Assembly: GCA_001910725.1 (NCBI GenBank)
Contig: MJGA01000003.1
Span: forward strand, 1,240,001 to 1,304,000
Direction of reading: 5' to 3'
Origin: Phanerodontia chrysosporium
Taxonomy: Eukaryota; Basidiomycota; Agaricomycetes; Polyporales; Phanerochaetaceae
DNA: 64,000 bases
Shown: piece after piece, positions 11,073-22,165 of the stretch
Layout of the letters: the number at the start of each line of letters is the position of its first letter
Position numbering within the stretch: the stretch's first letter is position 1
The notes under the pieces: generated by a model
What the model saw: the letters and a program-made list of their open reading frames with translations, nothing else
Told to the model about the DNA's origin: nothing
The model's database searches: none
Position numbers and translations under genes: made by a program

Positions 11073-11452
11073 ATGACTGCCTCCATCACTGCCGCACTCT
11101 CGACTTTTGGGCAGGCCGTGTCTAACGTCACGCTCGCCGTTTTCAATGCAGCCTTTGCTGTATTCCAAGCAATTGTAGCGTTATTCTCCGAGATCGCAAC
11201 TGGGACGTTGCAAATCGCCCAGGCTGTCGTGAAGCTCGCAACGGATCTCGTTCAAGACACTCTAGGCTTCATTTTGGTGAGCCACACCCTTGGGGAGTAT
11301 TACGCCTCAGTCCTCAATCCTGGCAGCAAACTTTTTCCTCATACTCGTCGTCGGAGGCGTATACTACTGGTACACTAGCACGCAAGGGGAAAGAGGACGG
11401 GCAAGCGAAAGGTGTAGGGGGAGCTCGAGATTTCTTCCAATACAATATGTAG
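11073..11452 (+). CDS. small amphipathic protein, unknown; 3' part unclear
   Basis: The first exon 11073..11276 codes for a 68-residue, almost uncharged chain of alternating hydrophobic and small polar residues (MTASITAALSTFGQ..., then LATDLVQDTLGFIL) that should form long amphipathic helices. A GTGAGC donor follows at 11277. Just downstream, sequence in another frame encodes an obvious membrane span, ANFFLILVVGGVYYWYT. With the best acceptor (CTGGCAG, 50-nt intron) the frame misses this span and stops at 11452. A 34-nt intron ending GCCTCAG would join it in phase. A lost G at the acceptor would do the same. I do not know the family; it looks like a small membrane-associated protein. Boundaries after 11276 are tentative. 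Confidence 0.45.
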
Positions 11453-11579
11453 TGGGCGCTTGTTGTTGCGGAACCAAACAAGGATCAACAGAGCGGGCTG
11501 GCTGGCGCCTGAGAGTTGTGAAAACATGCGACTGTGAAGAGCAGCTTGAGTTCGTCCACGGCCCTTGAGGATCACTTGC

Positions 11580-14158
11580 ATGTCTAGGATCCCTGTGCCG
11601 TCCCACTCCGCCTCTTATAATCGCAGCTCAGGCGCATCGGAGCGTTCTCATTCTCCTCTCCCGTTCCCTGACCGTGCTAGCTCGCCTCTACCACCTTCGC
11701 GCTTCAGCGGACACTCATCTGCCACCATGTCCACCATCTCTGGCTCAGCGGCTGACACGAGGAGAAAGCAGTCCCGGAAGGACGAGGTGAGTGTTGCGTG
11801 TCCTCTGCACCCTTCGGGATATGGCGTGGGAGCATGCTCGGAGGGAACCGTCCGTATACGTACGAGCCCTGTTGTCACAGCGCGCGGACTACACGTGTTA
11901 GCCCTTTGTCGCCCGCTGAATGTCCAACCTCTGCGTGCAGCACCAAGGTGGTATGCTCGAACACGCCTGACATGTCTGTCCCGCGCACGCACTCTACACC
12001 CTCCAGTATCATCCCGAAACGCCGTATTGCATCGCGTAATGTGAGCGTCGTTGACCCGGACAATCCCACACAGGCTATTCGCAAGAAGATCGAGTCCGAG
12101 CTCTCCCGCAAGCGCACCATCTCAACCACCCACCAGCAGAGCCGTGGGAGCAAGCGCAGAGAGAAGGCCAATGTCCAGAAGGGCACCGTCGCCGCGCTCA
12201 AGCCCAGCCCTGCGCTGACCGTTCCAGAAAGCATCACCGTGTCGGAGGCCAGTCAGCTCTGTGCTGCAAAGCGGACTGACTGTGTCCTCGTCGTGGATGA
12301 TGACGAAGGCCTCAGCGGTATCTTCACCGCGAAGGACCTCGCATACCGTGTACGTTCCTCACCTAACGCATAGTGTTCATGTCATGTTCAACATTGACTT
12401 TCCGTAGGTCACTGCAGAGGGTTTGGATCCTCACACCACTCCCGTCAGTGCAATCATGACGCGTAATCCGATGGTTACTCGCGACACTACGAGTGCGACT
12501 GAAGCTTTGGAGCTCATGGTGACCCGTCACTTCAGGCACTTGGTGAGTTTCACATGTCCGCACAGTAGTGGCCTTCCTCAACATTCTATAGCCCGTTTGC
12601 AATGAAGAAGGAAATGTCGTTGGTCTCCTCGATATCACCAAGGTCTTCCATGAAGCTCTGGACAAGGTTGAGCGTAGCTCGTCCGCATCCGAGAAGCTTT
12701 ACAATGCCCTTGCCGGTGTCCAATCCGAACTTGGAACGGGTTTGGCTGCGAACCCACAAGCGGCGCGATGCTCTCCTACGTCGAGGCTCTTCGTGAGAAG
12801 ACTGCTCTCCCGGACCTCACCACCGTCATGGATTCGCGGACGGAGCCTGCCACTGTCGGGCCAAAGACTACCGTCAAGGAAGTTGCGAAGATCATGAAGG
12901 AGAGGCGTACGACGGCTGTTTGTGTCATGGAGTCGCCCAGCACTACCATGGGCGGCGCAGCCACTGCTCCACGCATTGCCGGTATCTTCACAAGTAAGGA
13001 TGTTGTCCTGCGGGTTATCGCAGCTGGTCTGGATGCAAGTCGCTGCAGTGTCGTGCGGGTCATGACACCACATCCCGATACCGCACCTCCGACCATGACC
13101 GTTCACGATGCACTGAAGAAGATGCACAGTGAGTACGTGTGTATATCGTGGAGAACTGTACTGACTGTAGTCTACCAGACGGTCACTACCTCAACTTGCC
13201 TGTTGTCGAGACCGACGGCCGCCTGATTGCCATCGTCGACGTACTGAAGTTGACCTACGCTACCCTCGAGCAGATGAACGCTATGAGTACCGAGGCTGCC
13301 GGCGGCGCTGAGCCTGAAGGCGGTCCGATGTGGGGCCGCTTCTTTGAGTCTCTCGGTCACGACGACACGGAGTCAGTCATGTCTGGTTCGGCTGTCCACA
13401 CCGAGCACTCGCGCAATTTGTCTCGGAGCATGTCCCATATCATCCAGTCTCCCCACTCCGAACTGCACCCCAACGACTCTGCGTCGGTCATTGACGAGGA
13501 TGATGGCTCGGTTCTCGATGCCTACTCACGGAGGAGAGGCGACCAACCCTCCATCGTCGGTGCAAGCTCGATCGCTCCCGATGATGGAACCTACGTCTTC
13601 AAGTTCCGCACACCGAGTGGCCGCACCCACCGTTTCCAGGCTCGACACGACGATGTCGAGGTCCTGAGGGAAATCGTGGCCGGCAAGCTCGCCACAGACC
13701 CCTTCTTCACGCAGTACAAGGTCGAGAACGAGGGCGACGCGCCTCCGGACCCCACCGACTTCCAACTGTCTTACACGGATGCCGACGGTGACATTGTTCT
13801 CGTGACATCTGACTCAGATGTTACCGACGCTGTCAAGATCGCTCGCAGCGCCGGCGAGGACCGTGTCGTGCTGTTCGTCCAGGGCGGCAAAGGCTGGGAG
13901 AATGTCACTGCTGAGAAGGGGGCGAAGCAGGCCGAGCAGGTTGCTCTGGCTGCCAAAGAGGAGGTCAAGGCGATTGAGAAGGAAGTGACGCCTGTGCCCA
14001 CCCCGCCGGTCGAACACCACTACGCACCGCCGCAGCCGGTGCACGTCCCGGAGGAAAAGATCATGGGCATTCCCAAGGACCTACTCCTGCCTGCGAGCAT
14101 AGGTGCTTTGGCTGTGGTTATCCTTGGTGTCTTCACTATGTCCAGGCTGTCGCGGTAG
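11580..14158 (+). CDS. CBS-domain and PB1-domain protein of the Mug70 type, tail-anchored
   Basis: Predicted to sense adenosine nucleotides through CBS pairs and to bind partners through PB1; the S. pombe relative is meiotically upregulated gene 70. Exons 11580..11786, 12074..12349, 12408..12542, 12592..13128 and 13179..14158, about 711 aa. Visible: Ser/Pro-rich N-terminus, a basic helix AIRKKIESELSRKRTI, the first CBS pair (residues about 100-235, with LVVDDDEGLSGIFTAKDLAY), a second pair (about 275-420, with TTAVCVMESP and IAGIFTSKDVVLRVIAAG), a PB1 domain (about 520-615, opening YVFKFRTPSGRTHRFQARHD) and a C-terminal membrane helix LLPASIGALAVVILGVFTMS. One base appears missing near 12762-12767 (GCGGCGCGATG), which shifts the frame. 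Intron 1 is unusually long at 287 nt. Confidence 0.85.
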
Positions 14159-14596
14159 AGAGAATCTGGAGGATACCCACGCGCCTTTTCTCGCAGCGTA
14201 ATTTGCTCGTATTCGAGCTGTCTTGTTGCCTTAATGCATTGGTTTCACTACTCTCCTTGATGATGTTGACTTGGTCCGTGGCCTTTACGACTCGATTCCT
14301 CACGACCCATAGACGTACGTTGGATGTATGCCAGTTCCTGCCTGCAAGTAGATGTCTTCACGCGAATTTCAGACCAGTTGTTAGATCTCGATATACATGA
14401 GCGTTTCGGTTCACGTGTCGGGTCATCAAGCCGCCGGAAGCAGATCGAGGTTTATGGTCACGGCATGGCTCACTCCAGGTCGTCCGTGCGTTACAACGAC
14501 TGAGTGCGGGCTGGCTGTCCTTCTTCACTAGTCCGCCGCCACTTTGCTGAGGGGCGCAGCACATATCAAGCGGCGAAGGGCCGTCGCACGCTGCGC
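14159..14596. other. intergenic
   Basis: 3' flank of the CBS-PB1 gene and promoter of SGF11. No gene, RNA or repeat recognised. Confidence 0.5.
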
Positions 14597-16071
14597 ATGG
14601 CACCCAAGAAGGAGAGGGATGAGGCCTTGAATGAGTTCGTGAGTACTCATACAGGGTTGGCTCTCGGTCACGGTGCTCACAGACACGCAGAGCAATAGGA
14701 TCTTCTCCGCCATGCTGGAGGAGCTTCTCATGGACGTCGTGCTGCAGTCGCATCAGGAGATTGCGCGGTCCAAGTCCGTGTGCGAGATATGCCATACGCG
14801 GTGCGTCTTTGCCTCTCGCTCATCCATCCCAAGCCTGATCTCGTGTATGCCGTTCAGATGCAACGCTGGTGAGAGAACTAGTAGATGCAATATGCAAGTT
14901 TGTGACGTGAACTGGTACAGTGCATATTCCAGGTCCGTCAAACGGGTCTGCGTCTGGGACCACGCAACCTTCGCCCGATGGTGCGAGGGCCTTGAATGGC
15001 TCTTCGGCGAACGGCACGGATACCCCCTCTGTAAATATTTATTTTGACTGCTCTGTCTGCAATCGGCCGGTGAGCCATGCTTGTCGCCACTTCATACGCG
15101 AGAACTGATCCAGGTGTAGATCGCGTCAAATCGTTATGCTCCCCATCTGAGCAGTTGTATGGGTTTGGGGAACTCGAGGAGAGGTGCAACTAGGAACGCG
15201 ACGAGTAAGGCAAGGTCGTCGGACGCAGGCTCGCCGTACGTCAATTCCGAGGTCGGCTACGTCTCCGACGAGAGCAAGTCGCCGTCGAAGAATAAGTCCA
15301 AGTCCAAGGCTAAACAAGTAGGTGTGTACCCTCGCACCCCACATCAGATATACATGACTGTTGACTCTTGCGGTTGCCTGTTATTGTCAGACGAGGCCGA
15401 GTTCAGTCTCAATAACAATAAGAAGAGGGTATGTTCAAAAGTAGGCCAAGGGTACCGCTACTCATATTCAGTAGAATGGCTCTCCTATTGTCTCGCCGAC
15501 GAAGAAAGTTAAGAAGGCAAAGACTGGTGGGTGATCTGAACCCCCAATGGTAGCGCATTGCTGATTTGCGACCCAGCATCTGCAGTCAGCAGAGTCAAGA
15601 CGGATCCTGACCTGTCAGGCTCATCGTCTGTAAGACCCATTGCTACACATAGGCCAACCGTCGACTTACACTTGCTGGTAGTTGCTTCCCGTATCACACT
15701 CCGGTTCGCAGTCCAAGGTGCCATCAAAGCTGCGAGAGTCGTCAGTCATGTCGATCGATCGTCGTTCTTCCTCCTCCGGGTCCCGGTACTCGTCGCCTGC
15801 TCAGTCGGTGTCGACAAACACCATCCAGAGCCCTGTATTGCCCAATGGGCCTCCTCTCGGCAAGGCGAAATCCAAGGCAGTTGCTTCGAAGTCCGCGGCA
15901 AATCGCTATAGCCCGCCCCGGCCTCCTCCTCCAGTGATTAGGTTAGAGCCGGACTACCTCGTCGGTAAGTCGTGTCGCTGTCTCAGTGTGGTGTGCCTGA
16001 TGCTCATCGCGACGGTTTCAGACGTTGAAGGAGAAGAGACCGGTTCGTCGACGGACACGGACAGCGACTAG
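14597..16071 (+). CDS. SGF11: SAGA deubiquitinase-module subunit Sgf11
   Basis: Sgf11 ties the Ubp8 deubiquitinase to Sus1 and Sgf73 in SAGA, removing ubiquitin from H2B. Ten exons (14597..14638, 14691..14800, 14858..14868, 14921..15069, 15120..15321, 15391..15428, 15475..15526, 15586..15629, 15682..15964, 16022..16071) give 326 aa. The N-terminal helix (FSAMLEELLMDVVLQSHQEI) that packs on Ubp8/Sus1 is present. It is followed by CEICHTRC and the diagnostic zinc finger FDCSVCNRP...NRYAPHLSSCMG at about residues 96-119. The remainder is a Ser/Lys-rich low-complexity tail ending in an Asp/Ser run, much longer than the 99-aa yeast protein. The 11-nt exon 14858..14868 is needed to connect the helix to the zinc-finger exon in frame. 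Confidence 0.9.
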
Positions 16072-16490
16072 ACCAGCAGTGCCAGTCTCGGTTCAAACTA
16101 TACCATCTCTTGTAGTGTTCTTGCTATCGCACGTCTGGATATCCTGTTGCTTTGTATTTACAGTCTAGCTATGCCATTGTTCCACGCACAGTGTCCAGGC
16201 TCGGGCCTGGAACAGCGAGGGGAGGGATGAGGCGCAATGCCAAGGTGCCCCGGGGCGGTTGTTAATAAAGCGAGGCGCCTGTAGTGAGGGCAGCCGCCGG
16301 CGCCAAACAGAGATCAACAAAGAACGGTGCTCTGGGCCGTGCGAGTTACAACGGACACCTCTTGCCGCTCACTGTCTACCACGACGTCCCCGACGACGAC
16401 AACGGAGGCCTTCCGCTCTCTCTGCCGACATACACACTCTCTTGATACTTCGCAGGTCGAACGAATAAGCTTCAAAACACTCCTTCGGTC
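16072..16490. other. intergenic
   Basis: Intergenic DNA between two tandem plus-strand genes, with CT-rich sequence just before the next start. Nothing else recognised. Confidence 0.5.
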
Positions 16491-18110
16491 ATGTCGCACG
16501 CTCCAACCTGGGAGCCCTCCTACCCGTCAACCACCAGACAACCACACCACGATGGCGACTCTGACGAGGACGCCAAAGCGCCCTATGACGACCTCATTGA
16601 CCAATATGCTATGCCTTTTCACCAGAACGCGCGACACAAGGTGCACAAGGTCGAGCCGTTGGCCTTCGACCAGAAGACTGATGGCTCGGGAAAGGACCTT
16701 GAGGGGGCTAGCTCCAATGGTCACGACTGGGCTTACCCTCCTACAACAACGACAGAAGAGAAGGGGAAGGGGAAGGCGTTGACATGGTCTTCGGTGTGTA
16801 CAGACGCGTCCAAGCTGCCCTGGTTGCGCCGTCTTCTCAACTGAGACTACCGCAGCTCATACCAGACTCTATTGCCTGTCGACTATACCTCCTGACCGTC
16901 CTCATCGAAACTGCTATCGATCTGGCGATAGAGGCCGACCTCTTGATCCGCCTGCACGACTTTGACAAGGGCGACGGCGACTCTGACATCGTCTCGCGCA
17001 AGATGCCTGTCTACCTGACCATCTTCGCGCTCGCACAGTAGGCAAACGCTTCCTTACGCTTCGGCCCGTGCGCTGACACGTACATATAGCGTGTTTCAGT
17101 TTGTGCTCGCTGTAGATGCCGTCGCGGCGCGGAATACACTTCAGTTTATCTTCCTCTCGTCAGCCAAATTTCATCACTCCCTAACGACCAGGATGCTGAC
17201 TCCGTTCTCTAGCATTTTCAACGCCCTCTTCCTTGTATATGCAATTATTCAAATCAAGGAAATTCAGCAGTCCTTGCCGACTGGCACGACCGGCATATCA
17301 CACATCCCCATTGACGTACTCACCTTGATCATCCCAATAGTGATTTCAGTCGCAGAGCTCGCTTACTGTGCACTGGGCTGGAAGATCTACACCGAGTTTG
17401 GTTGGAAGGTCTACAAGTACCTTGGCGCGGACCGACGCATCAAGACCATGTATGCCCACTACCAAATCTTCCTATGCCTCGTCAAGTTCGACCTGTTCTT
17501 CTGGGTCGGCTTCTCCGTGCAGTTCATCTGGCTGGTCCTGAACGCTCACGACGCGGAATACTATCTCACTTGCGCCGCACTCCCTCTGTCGCTCATTGTC
17601 CTCATCGAAGGTCACCTTGCGGCGCGACATGAAAACAGGTTGATGATGTGGTCATTCATGGGCGGTTGTGTCGCCGCGTTGGTTTACTTCGTGTACAAAG
17701 TTCGTTTACTGCTCTTTGCCGATCTAACTCCGTCATCGACTGACCCATGTGATAGCTTGTCAAGGTTCTTCGATTCAAGGACACCGACCCAACCTTCGAA
17801 GCAGTATGGGGAACGTTGACAACATTCTGTACGTCTTATCCTTACCCATCAGACATTGTATGCTAACTATTTCTATAGCGGTTCTGGCCATAATACTGTT
17901 AATAGCGACATTTATCGTCGCCTGCCTCGTTATGCAAAATTTCGGACGGGGATTGAAGACGCAGAGTACGTCCTGTCAATGTCTCTCCTTGTGATTACCA
18001 TACTCACTAGGTGAATAGTGTCGAAGAACACCATGATGCAACGCGGCAAATCCATGCAAATCCACCGAGGACCCATGGCAACGCATCCAAACCGCATGAG
18101 CATTGAATAA
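16491..18110 (+). CDS. UPF0658 Golgi membrane protein
   Basis: Multi-pass membrane protein resembling the UPF0658 Golgi family of fission yeast; molecular function unknown. Seven exons (16491..16793, 16856..17037, 17090..17158, 17213..17699, 17756..17828, 17879..17965, 18019..18110) give 430 aa. An acidic, soluble N-terminal region (about 100 residues, Tyr- and Asp-rich) precedes several membrane helices, including FNALFLVYAIIQ, VLTLIIPIVISVAELAYCAL, FDLFFWVGFSVQFIWLVL and ALVYFVYK. The loop LVKVLRFKDTDPTFEAVWGT lies before the last helix VLAIILLIATFIVACLVM, followed by a basic tail ending HPNRMSIE. The intron 17159..17212 is 54 nt without an in-frame stop; I treat it as an intron because it carries CTAAC and a pyrimidine-rich acceptor. 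Confidence 0.8.
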
Positions 18111-18776
18111 AGACCTGTCGTTGCTGCTTGATCCCATGGACTTGTATTCCTGAACTGTACTATTGTCTCATCACCATCCTGCCTCAGATTACAATGCATC
18201 ACCATACGGACTCCCTATATTCATCTATTCCTCTCCCCGTTTGGCCGCCGTGGGTTTGCAAGCCTGGCAGGCTCGCGTCCCCATTTGCCTACCCGCTTGG
18301 CCATCACTTGCGTACCTTAGCTCGATTGTATTGCTGGTCTCATACTTTTGGGCGTACTGTCACTACGTTTTTGGATCTTCTACTTGTTTCATAGTAGCTC
18401 GTCGATTTTGACCGTTCTTGTGGTAACGTACGTAGTCGTTCTTCACTCACTAAATCACTTGTCGCGCTTCAAGTGCTGATCCGCGTCCTCTTCGTCGATG
18501 CCTGTCAGATGTATCCCTAATTTTTCACCCTTCAAAGATACAACTTTCTTCGTCTGCTGTCTATTCTATGGCATTCATGACACGCATCTTTTGAACGTGT
18601 GCCTACGTGGCGGGAGCGGAGACTTCGGAGCCTGAGCGCACAAGCGCCTCCGACTGATATTGTGCCGCTTCTCCACACCTCCACGCTCGTTGTATTACTT
18701 CCTCTCTTACTTCTTCATCTACTGGGGACGACGCAGCGGGCCTGCACACTAGCTCTACGACAACTCACTTGTACCC
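18111..18776. other. intergenic
   Basis: About 670 bp between two plus-strand genes. It contains T/C-rich stretches near 18680-18720 that may belong to the BET1 promoter. No gene or RNA recognised. Confidence 0.5.
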
Positions 18777-19409
18777 ATGTCTCAAAGGTGGGTCTCCAGC
18801 GGTTGCTTATTGCTCATACGAGCTGAGTTGTGTATCCATCTGAATAGCAGGTTCCGGGCTCCGAACTCGGGCAGCGCGCTGCACAACCGTTCATCGTTAT
18901 TGGGCCCCCACGACCCGTACAGCACGCCGCCAGCCTCGGGGCGCTCCTCGCCGTTCGGCGGCGGCGGGCATGGCGGAAACCCGTACTTGGGCTCGCAGCG
19001 GTTTGCGGACGACCTTGAGGGGCAGAACGACGAGGCGCTGGAGGGCCTCTCGGCCAAGGTGAAGCTGCTCAAGGATGTGAGTGAGTCCGCTGTGTTGTTG
19101 CAGGGCTCCGAAACGGTGTAGTTGACCAGAGGCGGCAGATTACGATCGGCATCGGTCAGGAGGTGAGAGAGTCAACGGTGCAACTCAGCCAAATGGTGCG
19201 TCTTCAGTCACCCTCCTGTCCCAAACCGGAGCTCAACTTGCGCACTTTTGTAGAACGACGCCTTTGCCGAGACGTCTGGTATCCTCAAGGGTACGTTCCG
19301 ACGCATGAACAACATGGCGGCGCGCCAGGGCTGCCGATGGCTCTGGTATATCGTCTTCCTAGTCCTCGTCTTCTGGTTCTTCATTGTCGTCTGGTGGTTT
19401 CGCCGGTAG
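18777..19409 (+). CDS. BET1: ER-Golgi SNARE Bet1
   Basis: Qc-SNARE for fusion of ER-derived vesicles with the Golgi. Exons 18777..18787, 18851..19076, 19139..19195 and 19254..19409 give 149 aa. The N-terminal 65 residues are Ser/Gly/Pro-rich. The SNARE helix begins near EGQNDEALEGLSAKVKLLKD, continues ITIGIGQEVRESTVQLSQMN and DAFAETSGILKGTFRRMNNM, and is followed by the basic stretch and a C-terminal membrane anchor WYIVFLVLVFWFFIVVWWF ending in RR. This layout and length match Bet1 of other fungi (about 140-170 aa). The first exon is only 11 nt (ATG TCT CAA AG). Confidence 0.92.
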
Positions 19410-19866
19410 CAACTATGCGAAGCTGTACTCAGGCTCATCTCCTCGACACGGCGGCGGGATGTGCACTTTTGCTGCTGCGCGGACATGTTCTCTTCCTACT
19501 AGTCTCGTGGATTTGTCTCCCGATCTGTTACTCCCTGGATTCCCTAATCTTTCCATGTCGTCACTCTCACACACACAATCGTATGACCGAGAGAGCGAGG
19601 CCCGAGAAGGGACGACGCTTGAATCTTTGTTCCAAGGTCAGAAAAAGAGCCGCGAAAAGGGGAGAACCGAGAATACAGGTACACTGGAACAAAGACGAGA
19701 CTGACAAGGCAAAGATCTGAACACAATGTGGTATGTACGAATAATGTAATGAAAATGTCTGAAGAGGCCGCTGTGATGGTTGAGGTACAGGTGAGACCGA
19801 GACGTGAGGAGATGGAAATAAATACATCGAGACAATGGAAGGGAAATGTACCGCATGCAGCGACGA
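19410..19866. other. intergenic between convergent genes
   Basis: 3' flanks of BET1 and ULP1 facing each other. Nothing else recognised. Confidence 0.5.
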
Positions 19867-21893
19867 CTATGTGTCGCTTCGGAGCTTTGCATGCCCGATT
19901 TCCCAGATCATCCGTCGTCGCAGGTAGTGCATGTCCGCCTGCGTGAAGGCGAACCACTCCTCGCCGCGTGAAAGGGTCTCCAGGAACTGGCAAGTGAAAA
20001 CGCCACAGTCGTAGCCGTTCTCTTGCTGCGGTGTGTCCCGTAGCGTCCAATCAACCCAGCCATCGAAGTTGAACGGCTTCCTCTTTTTGTTGCGATGCTC
20101 GGCGTCGAGATACGCACGAAGGAGCTTGAACACTTGTGACCGGTCCATGTTCATGCTGTCGTAGCTTTCTATCCGCTTCTTGCGGAAATTGATCGCGGCT
20201 GCTGTCCAGTGGGAATTGTTGTGATTCACGGGTATGAGGACAACGTCCTTCGAGAATATATCGATCTGTAGAGCGTAGTGTTAGTCGTTGGTCGAACCCT
20301 CGCGGAAAAAACATGAGTACCTTCTTTGTCCACTTGGCCAATCTGCCCTTCTCGTATCCTTCATTCTTCAGCTTCGACCAGAAGAATGTGCTGAAATAAT
20401 GCACGTCGAGGACACCCTCTTGCCTGTTCTCCTTGCTCTCCTCCGCGCGACACATGACCATCTGACCATAGAAGTTGATGATCTCGTCGTTGAGCCATTG
20501 GCCAGGGCGCAACCGCTGCAGGTCTTTGTCGCTGACCTGCTCCCGCACGCATTTACTGATGACGCCACGCTTTCGAAGTAGTTCATCAACTTTGGCGTCG
20601 TCTTCTGGAGGTAACGACGAAGGAAGAGGAGGACGTTTCGGCCGTATGCGAGAATCGATGTGCTCGGAAACCTTTGCTTGGGTGGCGCGTAACCGCGAAA
20701 GCGATGGCGTCGGTACGATGGGCTTTGGGCTGAGCAATGACTTTTCCGCGTCCCGCAGAGCACGCTGAATGTAGGTCGTTGATGCGATAGGATTCGACGG
20801 ACTCCGCGCTAGCGGGGGCATAGTGTCTACGTCACGTAGGTCCTCGAGAGATGGCGATGCTACACACGATAGCTGTTAGCTTGGCTATTAATACTAACGC
20901 TTTTGGGTACTTACGCGCCAGATCTTCAAGTTTCTGTAAAACTTCCAGGCGTTCTCGATATCCAAGCCATCCTCGGAATTCTTTCAACGACGATTTGAAG
21001 CCGGCTGGGCCAGCATTAGCTTCGATGCGCACGCAACTCCAATGCACACTCACTTGTTCGTTTTCTGAGACGATACAAATCCCGTTCCATGTCTTCCCTC
21101 GTCTTTCTGAGCTCATCTTTGACGCTAGCCTTGAACTGGCTGTGGAATATGTGCTGTCGATGTTTAATCTTCCTTGGCGATTTAGCCTTGGATTGGCGAT
21201 GGATTGCCGCCGCTAGGGCTTGATCAATCTGTGGATACAAGCCGACGAGGTGTGTTGTTGGGCTGAGCGAAGAGTTGGAGGAATTGCTAGGAGGGGGTGT
21301 AGGGAGTTGTGGGTGGGCAGCTGGATCGACAACGGTGTTGCTGGTGGAGCTCAGTGGTTGCCTCGACGCGGATGCGCCTTCGGAGACATCGTGGCGACGC
21401 GGTGGTGGTAGCGTATGCTGGAACTTCACAGTGAGGCGCGGTTTACTGGACCAGCTTCGCTCGAAGTGGGGGCGGCTGACGCTTCGGGTAATGAGGTTGA
21501 AGACGGTGGTGATGGCAAGAGATTACAGGGCTCAATGACAGTATCGCCAGAGCCAGTGGGTCTGAGGACAGCCTTCTTCGAAGGCGAAGGTGGCGGAGAG
21601 AGGGGGTACGATGGATGATGGCCTGGGAGCTGTGACTCGGCAGGTCTCTCGGGCTGGCTACGAGGCTGTGTCGACTCTTCTCTCTCGTCGCCAAACAAGT
21701 ACGAAACTGCACTAGTGAGTGCGTGGAAAATGACAATGCCGGTGTCCTGGAAGAGACCCATAGCTTCCTTGCTGACTCTGACCCAACGGGCAGAAAGTTC
21801 GCCTGGGAGTGGGGATGTACGGGGCTGCTTAGGAGCGTGTAAAGGCAGCAGCTCGTCTTCTGCACGTCGTTTACGTGGGTTGTACGGGTGCAT
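19867..21893 (-). CDS. ULP1: SUMO protease Ulp1 (C48 cysteine peptidase); one apparent 1-nt loss
   Basis: Processes SUMO precursor and removes SUMO from targets. Exons 21054..21893, 20915..21004, 20321..20859 and 19867..20265, about 622 aa. The C-terminal C48 domain shows the substrate-binding DLQRLRPGQWLNDEIINFY, the catalytic His in NHNNSHWTAAAI, the Asp in ESYDSMN, the Gln in TPQQENG and the Cys in GYDCGVFTCQF. The N-terminal half is Pro/Ser-rich and disordered. In exon 1 the frame changes near 21429-21445 without splice sites; loss of one base in AAACCGCG would explain it, and the corrected exon then fits the phase of the next junction. I take the Met at 21893 (MHPYNPRKRRAE) as start; one 10 codons upstream (21923) is in the same frame. 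Confidence 0.9.
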
Positions 21894-22049
21894 GGAGAAT
21901 GTGGCGGTCCAAAGGGATACCACGAGGTAGGATGTAGACGGGGGAGAACAACCAACAGCCCTTGATCGCTGTTGAGAACAAACTGAAGGCCACTTTGCCT
22001 CTTCCGGGCGCGTTTAGCTCTATATTTGTATGTGTTTTAATTTGAATAA

Positions 22050-22154
22050 GCTTCCTTGGCTCAGTCGGTAGAGCGTAGGTCTCATATTCGTTTATGAGGG
22101 ATTTTTATGAATCCTGCCATCCTAAGGTCGTGAGTTCGATCCTCACAGGGAGCA
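22050..22154 (+). tRNA. elongator tRNA-Met (CAU) with a 32-nt intron
   Basis: The 7-bp acceptor stem pairs 22050-22056 (GCTTCCT) with 22147-22153 (AGGGAGC), discriminator A at 22154. The A box (TGGCTCAGTCGG) and B box (GAGTTCGATCC) are both present. The anticodon loop reads CTCATA, interrupted after the base 3' of the anticodon by an intron at 22087..22118; removal leaves 73 nt. Within the intron TATGAG can pair with CTCATA of the anticodon loop, as expected for tRNA endonuclease substrates. The T-T mismatch at the top of the anticodon stem also occurs in other fungal elongator Met tRNAs. It sits 156 bp upstream of ULP1, divergent. Confidence 0.93.
22087..22118 (+). other. tRNA intron
   Basis: Thirty-two nt inserted between positions 37 and 38 of the tRNA, with a segment complementary to the anticodon loop. 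Confidence 0.85.
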
Positions 22155-22161
22155 TATAATC

Positions 22162-22165
22162 TTTT
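22162..22165 (+). terminator. RNA polymerase III T-run
   Basis: First run of four T after the tRNA 3' end, eight bases downstream; the usual Pol III stop signal. Confidence 0.7.

Noticed and set aside
11875..12073. Extra exon inside the 287-nt first intron of the CBS-PB1 gene
   Set aside because: An open frame reads into exon 2, but the only acceptor in phase is a poor AAG. The simple junction gives the expected KDEAIRKKIESE sequence.
21395..21450. A 34-nt intron to explain the ULP1 frame change
   Set aside because: Phases on the two sides do not match (1 versus 0); a single lost base fits better.
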